In this document: positions 12,661 to 21,310 of the stretch, piece after piece | How the letters are laid out: every line of letters starts with the position of its first letter | Position numbering within the stretch: position 1 is the stretch's first letter | Origin: Elioraea sp. | GTDB lineage: Bacteria; Pseudomonadota; Alphaproteobacteria; Acetobacterales; Acetobacteraceae | Assembly: GCF_022842375.1 (NCBI RefSeq) | Contig: NZ_JALHPR010000004.1 | Span: forward strand, 62,001-126,000 | Direction: 5' to 3' | Length of the DNA: 64,000 nt | Program-made: the position numbers and the translations under genes | The notes under the pieces: generated by a model | Told to the model about the DNA's origin: nothing | What the model saw: the letters and a program-made list of their open reading frames with translations, nothing else | The model's database searches: none

Positions 12661-14055
12661 TCAGGCCCAGCCGCGGGCGAGGCGCTTCAGCGTGGTCGAT
12701 GCCGCCCGCTTGCCCTGCCCGACATAGGCCTCGTGGTTCGCCTCGATCGCGTCGAGGTCGTAGAGATAGTTCACCATCAGGCCAAGGCTCTCGCGCTGGC
12801 CCTTCTCCGACCGGTCCGCCAGCCAGTTCAGCCGTTCCGCCTGCGCGCCATTGGTGAGGTGGAAATGCGCGACGGGGTCACGGGCACGCTTTGCTTCCCC
12901 GGCCCTTCCCTCCGCGTTCTCGGCGACCAGGTACCGGGCGCAGAGTCGCGTCAGGATCGGCTTCGCCGCCTCCGCCACTGCGGCGTCACGATGCCATGAC
13001 CGTTTCGCAAGCAGCCTCGCGACCGGCTGCACATCGCTCTCGTCGGCGCCCAGGGCGGCGGCGAGGGACGCTTTCTCGTCAGGGCTCAGCAACGCCTCGT
13101 CAACCGCCACTGAATCGAGCCATCGGCGGAAACCCGGAATCGGAGACAATGTCGCGAAAGCCTTGAGATTGCGAAATTCTGACGAGAGCTCGCCGACAAC
13201 GCGCTTGATCAGGAAATTGCCGAAGCTGATGCCGGCCAACCCCTGCTGGCAGTTCGAGATGGAGTAGAAGATCGCCGTGTCAGCCGCCGCCGGGTCCTGC
13301 ACCGGGGCCTTCTCGTCGAGCAGCGCGCGCACGTCGCCGGAGAGGCCCTTGACCAGAGCGATCTCGACGAAGATCAGCGGCTCGTCAGGCATCCGCGGGT
13401 GGAAGAAGGCGTAGCAGCGTCGGTCGCTGTCGAGCCGGTTCTTGAGGTCGCGCCAGCCCCTGATCTCGTGCACCGCCTCGTAGCCGACGAGCTTCTCGAG
13501 CAGGTTCGCCGGGCTGTGCCAGTCGATCCGGCGCAGTTCCAGGAAGCCGACATCGAACCAGGCAGCGAGCAGCGCGCGCATGTCGGCCTCGAGCGCGGCA
13601 AGAGCTGGGTCCTTCTTCGCAAGCTGAAGCAGGGCGGCACGGAGCTCGACGACGAACTTCACGCCTTCCGGGATCGAGGTGAACTGCGTGACCAGCCGCG
13701 CGCGGGGGGCTTCGAGGGCGCGGCGAAGCTGCATCCGGGCCCGTGCCGCAGCGGCGGCATCATCGCCCGCCGCCTGGAATGCCGCGACGGCCTTGGCCAC
13801 CGCGGCAGGGTCGCTGTCGAAGCTGGCAAGGATGCGCAGGAACTCCGCCTTGCCGTCGGCATCCGCCGCGAGATAGGCCTTGGCCAGCCGTGCCGAGCGT
13901 GCGCGGGCGGAGACTTCGCCGCCCTTGGCCTCGAGGCAATCGCGCATCTGGGCGGCAATGTCGCCATCCTCCGCCCCGCCAGCGACGTCACGCCATGCTT
14001 CCAGAAGCCGCTTGAGCGCACGGTCGAATAAACCGCCTGATGTCGCCGTGTCCAT
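12661..14055 (-). CDS. malonyl-CoA decarboxylase
   Basis: A 464-residue enzyme converting malonyl-CoA to acetyl-CoA and CO2. It has the helical N-terminal domain and a C-terminal catalytic domain of GCN5-like fold. Family signatures are FHPRMPDEPLIFVEIAL, FYSISNCQQGLAGISFGN, FATLSPIPGFRRWL (with the Ser of the active site) and HFHLTNGAQAERLNWLAD (with the catalytic His). The start at 14055 (MDTATSG) has AGGAG five bases upstream; a GTG at 14076 would add seven residues. The pairing with the E1-like gene and the nearby NAD(P)HX repair gene suggests an acetyl-CoA/malonate catabolic operon. Confidence 0.94.
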   Translation of the reverse strand: MDTATSGGLFDRALKRLLEAWRDVAGGAEDGDIAAQMRDCLEAKGGEVSARARSARLAKAYLAADADGKAEFLRILASFDSDPAAVAKAVAAFQAAGDDAAAAARARMQLRRALEAPRARLVTQFTSIPEGVKFVVELRAALLQLAKKDPALAALEADMRALLAAWFDVGFLELRRIDWHSPANLLEKLVGYEAVHEIRGWRDLKNRLDSDRRCYAFFHPRMPDEPLIFVEIALVKGLSGDVRALLDEKAPVQDPAAADTAIFYSISNCQQGLAGISFGNFLIKRVVGELSSEFRNLKAFATLSPIPGFRRWLDSVAVDEALLSPDEKASLAAALGADESDVQPVARLLAKRSWHRDAAVAEAAKPILTRLCARYLVAENAEGRAGEAKRARDPVAHFHLTNGAQAERLNWLADRSEKGQRESLGLMVNYLYDLDAIEANHEAYVGQGKRAASTTLKRLARGWA

Positions 14056-14080
14056 TCCAGCTCCTGCGTCTGCCACCGCA

Positions 14081-15514
14081 CTATAGACCAGCCAGGGCGC
14101 GTGGCAGGAGGGGGGGAAGATCCTCCGCGATCGTGCCGGCGCCGGTTTCGCGCGCTGCCTCGCCCAGCGCCCAGGCCGCGGCGGAGGCAGCCTTGAACGG
14201 GTTCATCCCTTGCGCGATCAGGCCGGCGGCGGCACCGGCCAGCACGTCACCCGTGCCGGCAGTCGCGAGGTCGGGCGGGGCGTTGGCGTCGATCGCCGCC
14301 CGCCCGTCAGGCGCGGCAATCACCGTGTCCGCCCCCTTCAGCAGCACGACGGCGCCGGTGGCGGCGGCTGCCCTGCGCGCCGCAGCAACCTTGTCATCGC
14401 CCACGGGTCCAAAGATGCGGGCGAACTCGCCGGCGTGGGGCGTGAGCAGCGCCGCGCCGGCGAGACGTTCGGGCGCACCGGCGCAGGCGGAGAGCGCATC
14501 GGCATCGACCACGACCGCCCGGCCAGAGGCGTGCAGTGAGGCGTGCAGCGAGGCGAGCAGGGCGGCGAGCACCGCGTTGGTCCTCTCCCCCTGCGCGAGG
14601 CCAGGGCCCACCAGCCAGGCATTGCGGCGGGGATCGGCGAGCAGCGTCGCGATGCTGGCCTCCGTCACCAGCACGCCAGGCTCTGCCGCACGGTAGATCG
14701 CGGCCGATGGGGCATCGCCCGCCGCTATGCTGACGAGCCCCGCGCCAACCCGACGCGAGGCTGCGGCGGCGAGCCGCGCAGCGCCGGTCATCGTCACGCC
14801 GCCAATGATGGTGAGGTGGCCGCGTGCATACTTGCTGTCCCGCGCATGCCGGCGCGGCAGGTCCTCGCGCCAGAGCGCCGGGGTGTTCAGGAAAAGGCGC
14901 GGCGCCATCGGCCCGAGCACGGCCTCGGGGATGCCGATATCGGCTACCACCGTCTCGCCGCAGAGGAGCCGTCCGGGCAGCAGCAGGTGCCCGGGCTTCG
15001 GGCGGAAGAACGTGACGGTGAGTGCGGCCTGCGGTGCGGTGCCCAGCACCTGCCCCGTCAGGCCGGAGACGCCGGAGGGCAGGTCGACCGCAACGAGTGG
15101 GACGCGCACGGCGGCGAGCGTGGCGGCAGCATCGCCCGCGATCGGCCGCGCGAGTCCCGCACCGAACAGCGCATCGACGACCAGCCTCGCCCCGTCCAGC
15201 GCGGCGGGCAGGAGCGGAGCGATCGGCCCGCGCCAGAGCCGCGCTGCCTGGGCCGCATCCCCCGCGAGTGCCTCGGCCCTGCCCAGCAGCGCGACCGTGA
15301 CGGGCCAACCCACCCGCTCCAAATATGTTGCAATAACAAAGCCATCACCGCCGTTGTTTCCTGGTCCGCAGAGCACCACGACACGGCCGGGGGTGAAGCG
15401 GCGCATGATCTCGCGCGCCACCGCGCGGCCGGCGCTGCGCATCAGCGCGCCCCCGTCGATGCCGCCCTCGATCGCGGCACGGTCGGCAGCGCCCATCTCT
15501 GCTGGCGTCAACAC
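14081..15514 (-). CDS. nnr: bifunctional NAD(P)H-hydrate repair enzyme (epimerase and dehydratase)
   Basis: A 477-residue fusion that repairs hydrated NAD(P)H. The N-terminal epimerase domain (about 1-210) has GPGNNGGDGFV and the VDALFGAGL strand. The C-terminal ADP-dependent dehydratase domain (about 230-477) has LLTPHAGEFARIFG, VLLKGADTVI and the nucleotide-binding ATAGTGDVLAG turn. Start is GTG at 15514, with a weak ribosome-binding site. It lies 25 bases upstream of malonyl-CoA decarboxylase on the same strand and is divergent from the molybdoenzyme gene. Confidence 0.95.
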   Translation of the reverse strand: MLTPAEMGAADRAAIEGGIDGGALMRSAGRAVAREIMRRFTPGRVVVLCGPGNNGGDGFVIATYLERVGWPVTVALLGRAEALAGDAAQAARLWRGPIAPLLPAALDGARLVVDALFGAGLARPIAGDAAATLAAVRVPLVAVDLPSGVSGLTGQVLGTAPQAALTVTFFRPKPGHLLLPGRLLCGETVVADIGIPEAVLGPMAPRLFLNTPALWREDLPRRHARDSKYARGHLTIIGGVTMTGAARLAAAASRRVGAGLVSIAAGDAPSAAIYRAAEPGVLVTEASIATLLADPRRNAWLVGPGLAQGERTNAVLAALLASLHASLHASGRAVVVDADALSACAGAPERLAGAALLTPHAGEFARIFGPVGDDKVAAARRAAAATGAVVLLKGADTVIAAPDGRAAIDANAPPDLATAGTGDVLAGAAAGLIAQGMNPFKAASAAAWALGEAARETGAGTIAEDLPPLLPRALAGL

Positions 15515-15631
15515 GGCGACAGGCCCAACGTCGGCGATTGCTATCTTCGGAAAAACGATGGTTCACTCCCCTTGCGGCTGGCATGATCGTCGCCGCCAAT
15601 GCCGGGAAACACACTCCAAGGGAAGAATGCC

Positions 15632-16945
15632 ATGACGACGTTCGGAAAGCGCGAGCGCAGCCTCGCCGAACTCTATGCCGATGACGCCGAGCGGGCGGAT
15701 GCGGTCGCCTTCGGCCGCCGTGGCGCGCTGAAGGGTGCCTCACTCGCCGCGATGGGCGCTGCCGTCGGTACCGCGATCCCCTTCGCCGGCACGATGCCGC
15801 GCGGCCTGATCCCCGCGGCCCTCGCGCAAGGCGCGCCCGCGGGCCCGCGCATGCTCGAGTTCCCCGGCAAGGACCCGCTGATCCTGCTGGGCGATCGCCC
15901 GCTGGTCGGCGAGGCGCCGGAGACGCTGCTCGACGATGCGGTGACGCCGAACAACCGGATCTTCATCCGCAACAACGGCCAGATCCCCGAGCCTCCGGCC
16001 GACGCCGATGCCTGGAAGGTGAAGGTCGAGGGGGAGGTGAACACCCCGCTCGAACTCAGCGTCAGCGAGCTCCGCTCGCGCTTTCCGAACGTGACGCTGC
16101 AGCTCCAGATGGAATGCGGCGGCAACGGCCGCAGCTTCTACGTGCCCGAGACGCGCGGCAACCAGTGGGGCAACGGCGCGATCTGCAACGCCGCCTGGAC
16201 CGGCGTCCGGCTGAAGGACGTCCTTGCCGCGGCAGGGCTCAAGCCCTCGGCGCGCTACACCGGCCACTACGGCGCCGATCCGCATCTCTCGGGCGCGACT
16301 GACCGTGCCGCGATCAGCCGCGGCATGCCGATCGCGAAAGCGATGGAGGAGCACACGCTGATCGTCTTCGCCGTCAATGGCGGGCCGATCCCGCACATCA
16401 ACGGCGCGCCGGTGCGGATGATCGTTCCGGGCTGGCCAGGCTCGCTCAGCCAGAAATGGCTGACGCGCATCGTCATCCTCGACAAGCCGCACACCGGCCA
16501 GGGCATGGGCGGCACGAGCTATCGCATCCCCGTCACGCCGATCGTTCCGGGCTCGAACAACAACGGCGCGACGTTCACCGACATGACGTCGATGCCCGTA
16601 CGCTCGGTACTGACGAACCTCGGCAACGGATCTCGGCTGCCGGCCGGCACGCGGCAGGTGCCGCTCCGCGGCGCTGCGTGGGCGGGGGACGACACCGTCT
16701 CCGCCGTCCACGCCTCCGTCGATTTCGGCGCGACCTGGTCGCCGATGCGGGTCGCCGCTCCCGCCAACAAATTTGCCTGGCAGCGCTGGGAGGGCAACGT
16801 CGCCCTGCCGTCGGACGGGTATTTCGAGGTGTGGTACCGCGCGACCGACAGCAGGGGCCGGATGCAGCCGCACACGGCACCGAACTGGAACCCGCAGGGC
16901 TATGGCGGCAACCCCGTCAGCCGTGCCGCGATCCTGGTGGGCTGA
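15632..16945 (+). CDS. sulfite-oxidase-family molybdopterin enzyme (SorA/SoxC-like)
   Basis: A 437-residue periplasmic molybdoenzyme. The N-terminus carries a Tat signal (FGRRGALKG then a hydrophobic segment, cleavage probably after ALA near residue 70). The sulfite-oxidase core follows, with the Mo-coordinating Cys at C162 in MECGGNGR, and then a C-terminal dimerisation domain with DDTVSAVHASVDFGATW. The ATG at 15632 is preceded by AAGGGAAGA. The cytochrome c gene starts six bases downstream, as in SorAB sulfite dehydrogenases, so it probably oxidises sulfite or a related sulfur compound and passes electrons to that cytochrome. The substrate is inferred. Confidence 0.85.
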   Translation: MTTFGKRERSLAELYADDAERADAVAFGRRGALKGASLAAMGAAVGTAIPFAGTMPRGLIPAALAQGAPAGPRMLEFPGKDPLILLGDRPLVGEAPETLLDDAVTPNNRIFIRNNGQIPEPPADADAWKVKVEGEVNTPLELSVSELRSRFPNVTLQLQMECGGNGRSFYVPETRGNQWGNGAICNAAWTGVRLKDVLAAAGLKPSARYTGHYGADPHLSGATDRAAISRGMPIAKAMEEHTLIVFAVNGGPIPHINGAPVRMIVPGWPGSLSQKWLTRIVILDKPHTGQGMGGTSYRIPVTPIVPGSNNNGATFTDMTSMPVRSVLTNLGNGSRLPAGTRQVPLRGAAWAGDDTVSAVHASVDFGATWSPMRVAAPANKFAWQRWEGNVALPSDGYFEVWYRATDSRGRMQPHTAPNWNPQGYGGNPVSRAAILVG

Positions 16946-16951
16946 GGCGCG

Positions 16952-17296
16952 ATGCGGACGCTGCTTGCCATGATCATCGGGGGGATGCTGCTCGCATCCC
17001 CCCTCCCCGCGCTCGCCGCCGATGAAGCGCCCGAGGACCCCTCGGCGCTTCCCGACGGGGATGGCCGCGACGAGACCTTCTATTCCTGCACGGCCTGCCA
17101 CTCCACCGCCCTGATCCGCCGCTCGGGCTTCACGCGGCAGCAATGGGATGATCTGATGGATTGGATGGTCGAGAAGCAGAACATGAACCCGCTCGAGGCG
17201 GATGAACGGAAGCTGATCGTCGATTACCTCGCCCGCGCATTCCCGCCGCGCCGGACACGGCCGCCTGCGTTCAACAACCCCTTCGCCACGAACTGA
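16952..17296 (+). CDS. monohaem cytochrome c, likely partner of the sulfite dehydrogenase
   Basis: A 114-residue exported cytochrome. The signal peptide ends at LALAADE, and the haem motif CTACH is at residues 46-50. A Met in KQNMNPL is the likely sixth ligand, matching SorB-type cytochromes in size and layout. It starts six bases after the molybdoenzyme gene and ends two bases before the dadA-like gene. It is best read as electron acceptor of the upstream enzyme, feeding the terminal oxidase chain. Confidence 0.85.
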   Translation: MRTLLAMIIGGMLLASPLPALAADEAPEDPSALPDGDGRDETFYSCTACHSTALIRRSGFTRQQWDDLMDWMVEKQNMNPLEADERKLIVDYLARAFPPRRTRPPAFNNPFATN

Positions 17297-17298
17297 GC

Positions 17299-18555
17299 GT
17301 GCACGCCATCGTCCTCGGCGCCGGCATCGTCGGCGTCTCCGCTGCCTGGTTCCTGCGCGAGGCCGGTGCCGAGGTCACGGTGGTCGAGGCGCGCGAGGGC
17401 GCGGGGCTCGAGACCTCGTTCGCCAATGGCGGCCACATCTCGGTTGCCTCCGGCCCGTGGGCTGCACCGGACGTGCCGGGGAAGATGCTGAAATGGCTGG
17501 GTCGCGAGGATGCGCCGCTGCTGCTCCGCCCCTTCCGCTGGGACCCGGCGCTGTGGTCGTGGGGCGTTCGCTTCCTCGCCAACTGCAACGCCCGCGACTA
17601 TGCCGCCAACGCCGCGGTGATCGGCGCCATCTGCCGCTTCTCGGCGGCGGAAACCGCACGGCTGCGCGACACGCTCGCCATCGATGACCAGAACTCGCTC
17701 GCCGGCACGCTGACGCTCTGCACCACGCCGGGCGAGATGGCGTCTGCCGCGGCGAAGGAGAAGCGCCTGGTCGCTTCCGGGTTCGAGGCCAGGCTGCTCG
17801 ACCGTGCCGGGATCGCCGCCGCCGAACCCGCGCTGGCTGATGCCGCGCCGCGCTATGCCGGCGGCCTTTTCGCCAAGGATGGCGAGACCGGCGATGCCTG
17901 GAAGTTCACCCAGGGCCTCGCCGATGCCGCCGAACGGGCGGGCGTTCGCTTCCGCTACGGCGCGAAGGTCGCGCGACTCGCCACCGCGTCGGGCGCGGTC
18001 ACGGGCGTGGCGCTCGATGGTGGCGAGACGCTTGCCGCCGATGCGGTGGTGCTGGCGGCGGGAAGCTGGTCGGTCCAGCTCGCGGCGGCGGCGGGGCTGA
18101 GGATTCCCGTCTATCCCGGCAAGGGTTATTCCGCTACCGTTCCGATATCTGGGCGAAACGGCGCGCCGCAGATGGCGGTGGTGGATGAGCATGCCAAAAT
18201 CTATGTCGCACGCTTCGGCGACAGGCTGCGCGCCGCGGGTACGCTGGAACTCGCCGGTTGGGACAAGACGCCGTCGCCGACGCGGGCCGCTGCGACGGTG
18301 GCGACGCTCAAGCGCCTGTTCCCCGAGGGCGGCGATTTCGCGCAGGCGACGCACTGGACAGGGCTTCGCCCGATGTCACCCGATGGCAGGCCGCTGATCG
18401 GGCGCACAGCGTTGCGCAATCTCTGGCTCGACACCGGCCACGGCCCGCTCGGCTGGACCATGGCGGCGGGCAGCGGGCGTCTGCTCGCGGCGCTGATGAC
18501 GGGCGGCTCACCCCCGCTCGACCCGGCCCCCTACGCGCCAGACCGGTTCAGATAG
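17299..18555 (+). CDS. dadA: D-amino-acid dehydrogenase-like FAD oxidoreductase
   Basis: A 418-residue DAO-family flavoprotein. The Rossmann FAD motif GAGIVGVSAAW lies at the extreme N-terminus, followed by TSFANGGHIS, typical of DadA. A C-terminal FAD closure reads WLDTGHGPLGWTMAAGSG. Such enzymes deaminate D-amino acids to 2-oxo acids and hand electrons to the quinone pool. Start is GTG at 17299, two bases after the cytochrome stop, so it is probably co-transcribed with the sulfite dehydrogenase genes. No alanine racemase is adjacent. Specificity is not visible. Confidence 0.85.
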   Translation: MHAIVLGAGIVGVSAAWFLREAGAEVTVVEAREGAGLETSFANGGHISVASGPWAAPDVPGKMLKWLGREDAPLLLRPFRWDPALWSWGVRFLANCNARDYAANAAVIGAICRFSAAETARLRDTLAIDDQNSLAGTLTLCTTPGEMASAAAKEKRLVASGFEARLLDRAGIAAAEPALADAAPRYAGGLFAKDGETGDAWKFTQGLADAAERAGVRFRYGAKVARLATASGAVTGVALDGGETLAADAVVLAAGSWSVQLAAAAGLRIPVYPGKGYSATVPISGRNGAPQMAVVDEHAKIYVARFGDRLRAAGTLELAGWDKTPSPTRAAATVATLKRLFPEGGDFAQATHWTGLRPMSPDGRPLIGRTALRNLWLDTGHGPLGWTMAAGSGRLLAALMTGGSPPLDPAPYAPDRFR

Positions 18556-18607
18556 ATCGCGATTGAGTTGGTTGGAGGCGCGCGAGTCGGTCAGCTAGCC
18601 TGCCTCC

Positions 18608-19252
18608 ATGGCAGCGATCGTTCTCACGGTGGCGCAGCAGAAGGGCGGGGCAGGCAAGACGACGCTTGCCGCGCAACTGGCAGCGGCGTTGGCCGAGACA
18701 CGCCGCGTCGCGGTGCTCGACATCGACCCGCAGAAATCGCTCACCCGGTGGCATGACGTCCGCAAGGCGCAGGCACGCGCCGCGGCCGCTGGCCTCAGCT
18801 TCGCCGACACCGCCGGCTGGCGGCTTTCCGCCGAGATCGAGCGGCTGAAGCGCGACCATGACGTGGTGCTGATCGACAGCCCGCCGCATGCCGAAACCGA
18901 GGCGCGGCTCGCCGTGCGCGCGGCCGACCTCGTGCTGGTGCCGGTGCAGCCGAGCCCGCTCGACCTCTGGGCGACAGGCCCGACGCTCGATCTCGCGAAG
19001 GCGGAAAAGCGCGAGGCGCGCATCGTGCTCAACCGCGCTCCCGCCCGCGGGAAGCTTCTGGAGGCGACGGAGGCCGAGATCGCGCGCGGCGGCACGCCAG
19101 CCCTCGAGGCCTCCCTCGGCAACCGCTCCGCCTACGCCATGGCGATGGCAGCGGGGCTCGGCGTGACCGAGAGCGCGCCGCGCACGCTCGCCGCCGACGA
19201 GGTGCGCGCCCTCGTCGCCGCACTCGACCCATGGCTGGGGCGCCGCCGATGA
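18608..19252 (+). CDS. orphan ParA/MinD-family ATPase
   Basis: A 214-residue P-loop ATPase of the ParA/Soj type. The deviant Walker A KGGAGKTT, with its extra signature Lys, lies at about residues 16-23. The Walker A' block DIDPQKSLTRW and the VLIDSPPHAET strand follow. It is short, lacks an N-terminal DNA-binding domain, and no parB or parS is next to it, so it is unlikely to be the chromosomal partitioning ATPase. Such small ParAs often position cellular cargo or regulate partner proteins. The start at 18608 has little ribosome-binding signal. Confidence 0.8.
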   Translation: MAAIVLTVAQQKGGAGKTTLAAQLAAALAETRRVAVLDIDPQKSLTRWHDVRKAQARAAAAGLSFADTAGWRLSAEIERLKRDHDVVLIDSPPHAETEARLAVRAADLVLVPVQPSPLDLWATGPTLDLAKAEKREARIVLNRAPARGKLLEATEAEIARGGTPALEASLGNRSAYAMAMAAGLGVTESAPRTLAADEVRALVAALDPWLGRRR

Positions 19253-19262
19253 GGGTCATGCC

Positions 19263-19736
19263 ATGATGACGACAACGATGCCCACCACGCTGTTCGTGCT
19301 GCATCTTCTCGCCGCGATCGTCTGGGTCGGCGGGATGGCCTTTGCCATCCTCGTACTCCGCCCCTCTCTCGCCGTTCTCGAACCACCACAGCGGCTCCTG
19401 CTCCACGCGCATGTGTTTCGCCGCTTCTTCATGATCATCTGGCACGCGATGCCGATCATCCTCGTCACCGGCTGGGCGCTGCTGTTCGGCTGGTATGGCG
19501 GGTTCCGCGACGCAGGCGTGCACGTGCACGTGATGAACCTCACCGGCGTGATCATGGCCGTGGTGTTCCTCGTGATCTGGTTCGGCCCCTATGCCGCGTT
19601 CCGCGCGGCGATGGACCGTGGCGACGGGCCGGCGGCGGCGGCAGCGGCCAACCGTGTGCGGTTGCTCATCACGCTCAACCTCGTGCTCGGGCTCATCACC
19701 TCGATCGTGGCAGGGTTCGGGCGCTGGGGGCTGTGA
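19263..19736 (+). CDS. CopD-like small integral membrane protein
   Basis: A 157-residue membrane protein with four predicted helices (about 8-30, 55-78, 92-115, 133-154). The first helix reads LHLLAAIVWVGGMAFAIL, the signature of the CopD/DUF-type membrane family, with His residues inside the first and second helices that could bind haem or copper. It follows the ParA gene by ten bases and precedes a cytochrome c gene. A redox or metal role is an inference from the His placement and neighbours. Confidence 0.7.
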   Translation: MMTTTMPTTLFVLHLLAAIVWVGGMAFAILVLRPSLAVLEPPQRLLLHAHVFRRFFMIIWHAMPIILVTGWALLFGWYGGFRDAGVHVHVMNLTGVIMAVVFLVIWFGPYAAFRAAMDRGDGPAAAAAANRVRLLITLNLVLGLITSIVAGFGRWGL

Positions 19737-19811
19737 AGCCCGGTTGATCCCCGTCAAGGCGCCGTGATCGTGCGCGGCGCATCGTTGCTCCACCATCACA
19801 TGGAGGATCGG

Positions 19812-20144
19812 ATGCGCGCTCCCCTGGTCGCCCTTCTGCTGCTTGCGTCATTGCCGGTGCTTGCGTCATCCCCTGGCGCCGCACAGGTGCCGACGGGCGA
19901 CGCGGTGTCCGGCGCCATGATCGCCGAGCGGTGGTGCACCGCCTGCCACGCCGTCGGTCGATCGGGGACACCAGCGACCGATGGCGCGCCGACGCTGCAA
20001 TCCGTCGCCGATCGCCCCTCCACCACCGTGATGTCGCTCTCGGTCTTCCTCCGCACACCACACGCGCGCATGCCAGACCTCAGCCTGACGAGGGAGGAAA
20101 CCGACGACCTGGTTACTTATATCTTGGGTCTGAGGCGCCGCTGA
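19812..20144 (+). CDS. small exported monohaem cytochrome c
   Basis: A 110-residue protein with a signal peptide (MRAPLVALLLLASLP, cleavage near GAAQ) and one haem motif CTACH. A Met in HARMPDLSLT is the likely axial ligand, and the C-terminal helix has EETDDLVTYIL. It fits class I cytochromes of the c-551/c-553 type. I place the start at 19812 because GGAGGA lies five bases upstream; an ATG at 19800 would add four residues. A strong inverted repeat follows. Confidence 0.85.
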   Translation: MRAPLVALLLLASLPVLASSPGAAQVPTGDAVSGAMIAERWCTACHAVGRSGTPATDGAPTLQSVADRPSTTVMSLSVFLRTPHARMPDLSLTREETDDLVTYILGLRRR

Positions 20145-20255
20145 CGAGGCGGGGGCTGCGAGCGACACGAAACTGTCTTGCCGCGTTAACCCCGCTGAAA
20201 CCGTCATATGCGAGCATTCTCAGGCGCGGCGAGAAGGTACTGCCGCGGGTCGGAC

Positions 20256-20289
20256 CCCCGGTTCCCTGCTGAATCGTTCGGAACCGGGG
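20256..20289. terminator. bidirectional hairpin between convergent genes
   Basis: CCCCGGTTCC (20256-20265) and GGAACCGGGG (20280-20289) are perfect inverted arms around a 14-base loop. The hairpin lies between the cytochrome c gene (plus) and the EamA transporter gene (minus) and could end both. Confidence 0.65.
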
Positions 20290-20310
20290 CCTCCGATGAC
20301 CCCTCCCCCC

Positions 20311-21231
20311 TCAGTGTCCGCGCTGTCCCACCGCCACCTCGCGGTGCAGGATGTAGACGCCGCACGCCACGAGCACGGCAACGCCCGCGAACATCGTGGG
20401 CGATGGCTGCTCGTCGAACAGCAGGAAGCCGATCAGCGCCGTCCAGAGGATGCCGCTGTACTCGAAGGGGGCGACGATCGAGGGCTCCCCACGCCTGTAG
20501 GCATCCGTCATCAGCAACTGTGCGACGGCACTCGTCAGCCCGACGCCGACCAGTGCAGCCAACTGCAACAGCGTCGGCGTGACCCAGACGGGGATGGCCA
20601 GCACACCGGCGAGCACGGTGCCGACGATCGAGAACCAGGCGACGATGGTGACGTTGCTCTCGCCCAGCTTGCCCATCCGGCGGATCGCGATCATCGCAAG
20701 CGCCCAGCACACGGCACCGAACACGACGACCAGCGCGGGGATCAGCGGCACGGCCGACGCACCCGGGCGCAGGATCAGCAGCACGCCGAGGAAGCCGACG
20801 ACGACAGCCCCCGCGCGCCGGATCCCCACCTTCTCGCCGAGCAGCGGGATGGAGAGAATCGTCAGGAACAACGGCATGGTGAAGCCGAGCGCGGTCACCT
20901 CCGCCAGCGGGAGGGTGACGAAGCCGTAGAACGCCGTCATCATCCCGCCGAAGCCCGCCAGCGTGCGCATCGCATGCCAGAGCGGCTGGCGCGTCCGCAG
21001 CGTGCGGATCCCGCCGGCGCGGATGATCAGCGGGCTCAGCGCAGCGAGGACGACGGCGCAGCGGAACAGCACCATCTGCGCCGTCGGGATCGCAGGGCCG
21101 ACAAGCTTCACGAGCGTCGCGGAGAGCGCGAAGGTGGCGGAGGCAGCGATGATCGCAGCGATCGCCCGTGCGCGACGCTTCGCCAGCGCGGCGGGGGCGT
21201 CGTCCTGCCGCTCGGGGGAAAGACTGTGCAC
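20311..21231 (-). CDS. EamA-family (DMT superfamily) transporter
   Basis: A 306-residue inner-membrane protein with about ten helices arranged as two EamA repeats (about 30-155 and 170-295). Typical EamA features are FRCAVVLAAL, the AEVTALGFTMPLFLTIL segment at the end of repeat one, and EYSGILWTALIGFLLFDEQP in repeat two. Members export amino acids, nucleosides or other small metabolites; the substrate cannot be read from sequence. Start taken as GTG at 21231 with a poor ribosome-binding site. Confidence 0.88.
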   Translation of the reverse strand: MHSLSPERQDDAPAALAKRRARAIAAIIAASATFALSATLVKLVGPAIPTAQMVLFRCAVVLAALSPLIIRAGGIRTLRTRQPLWHAMRTLAGFGGMMTAFYGFVTLPLAEVTALGFTMPLFLTILSIPLLGEKVGIRRAGAVVVGFLGVLLILRPGASAVPLIPALVVVFGAVCWALAMIAIRRMGKLGESNVTIVAWFSIVGTVLAGVLAIPVWVTPTLLQLAALVGVGLTSAVAQLLMTDAYRRGEPSIVAPFEYSGILWTALIGFLLFDEQPSPTMFAGVAVLVACGVYILHREVAVGQRGH

Positions 21232-21310
21232 GGGACGGGCGTTCTCCTCAACGAAGCTTAGGCGCTCCCCCCTGGCCCGGCCAGGGCCGAGGGTCTAGTT
21301 TCCCCCCCGC

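Noticed and set aside
10385-12727. A 780-codon plus-strand frame opposite the E1-like gene
   Set aside because: Mirror frame of a conserved thiamine enzyme with no domain of its own.
18608-19252. Reading the ParA homologue as a chromosome- or plasmid-partition locus
   Set aside because: No parB, no parS-like repeats, and no replication gene in the neighbourhood.
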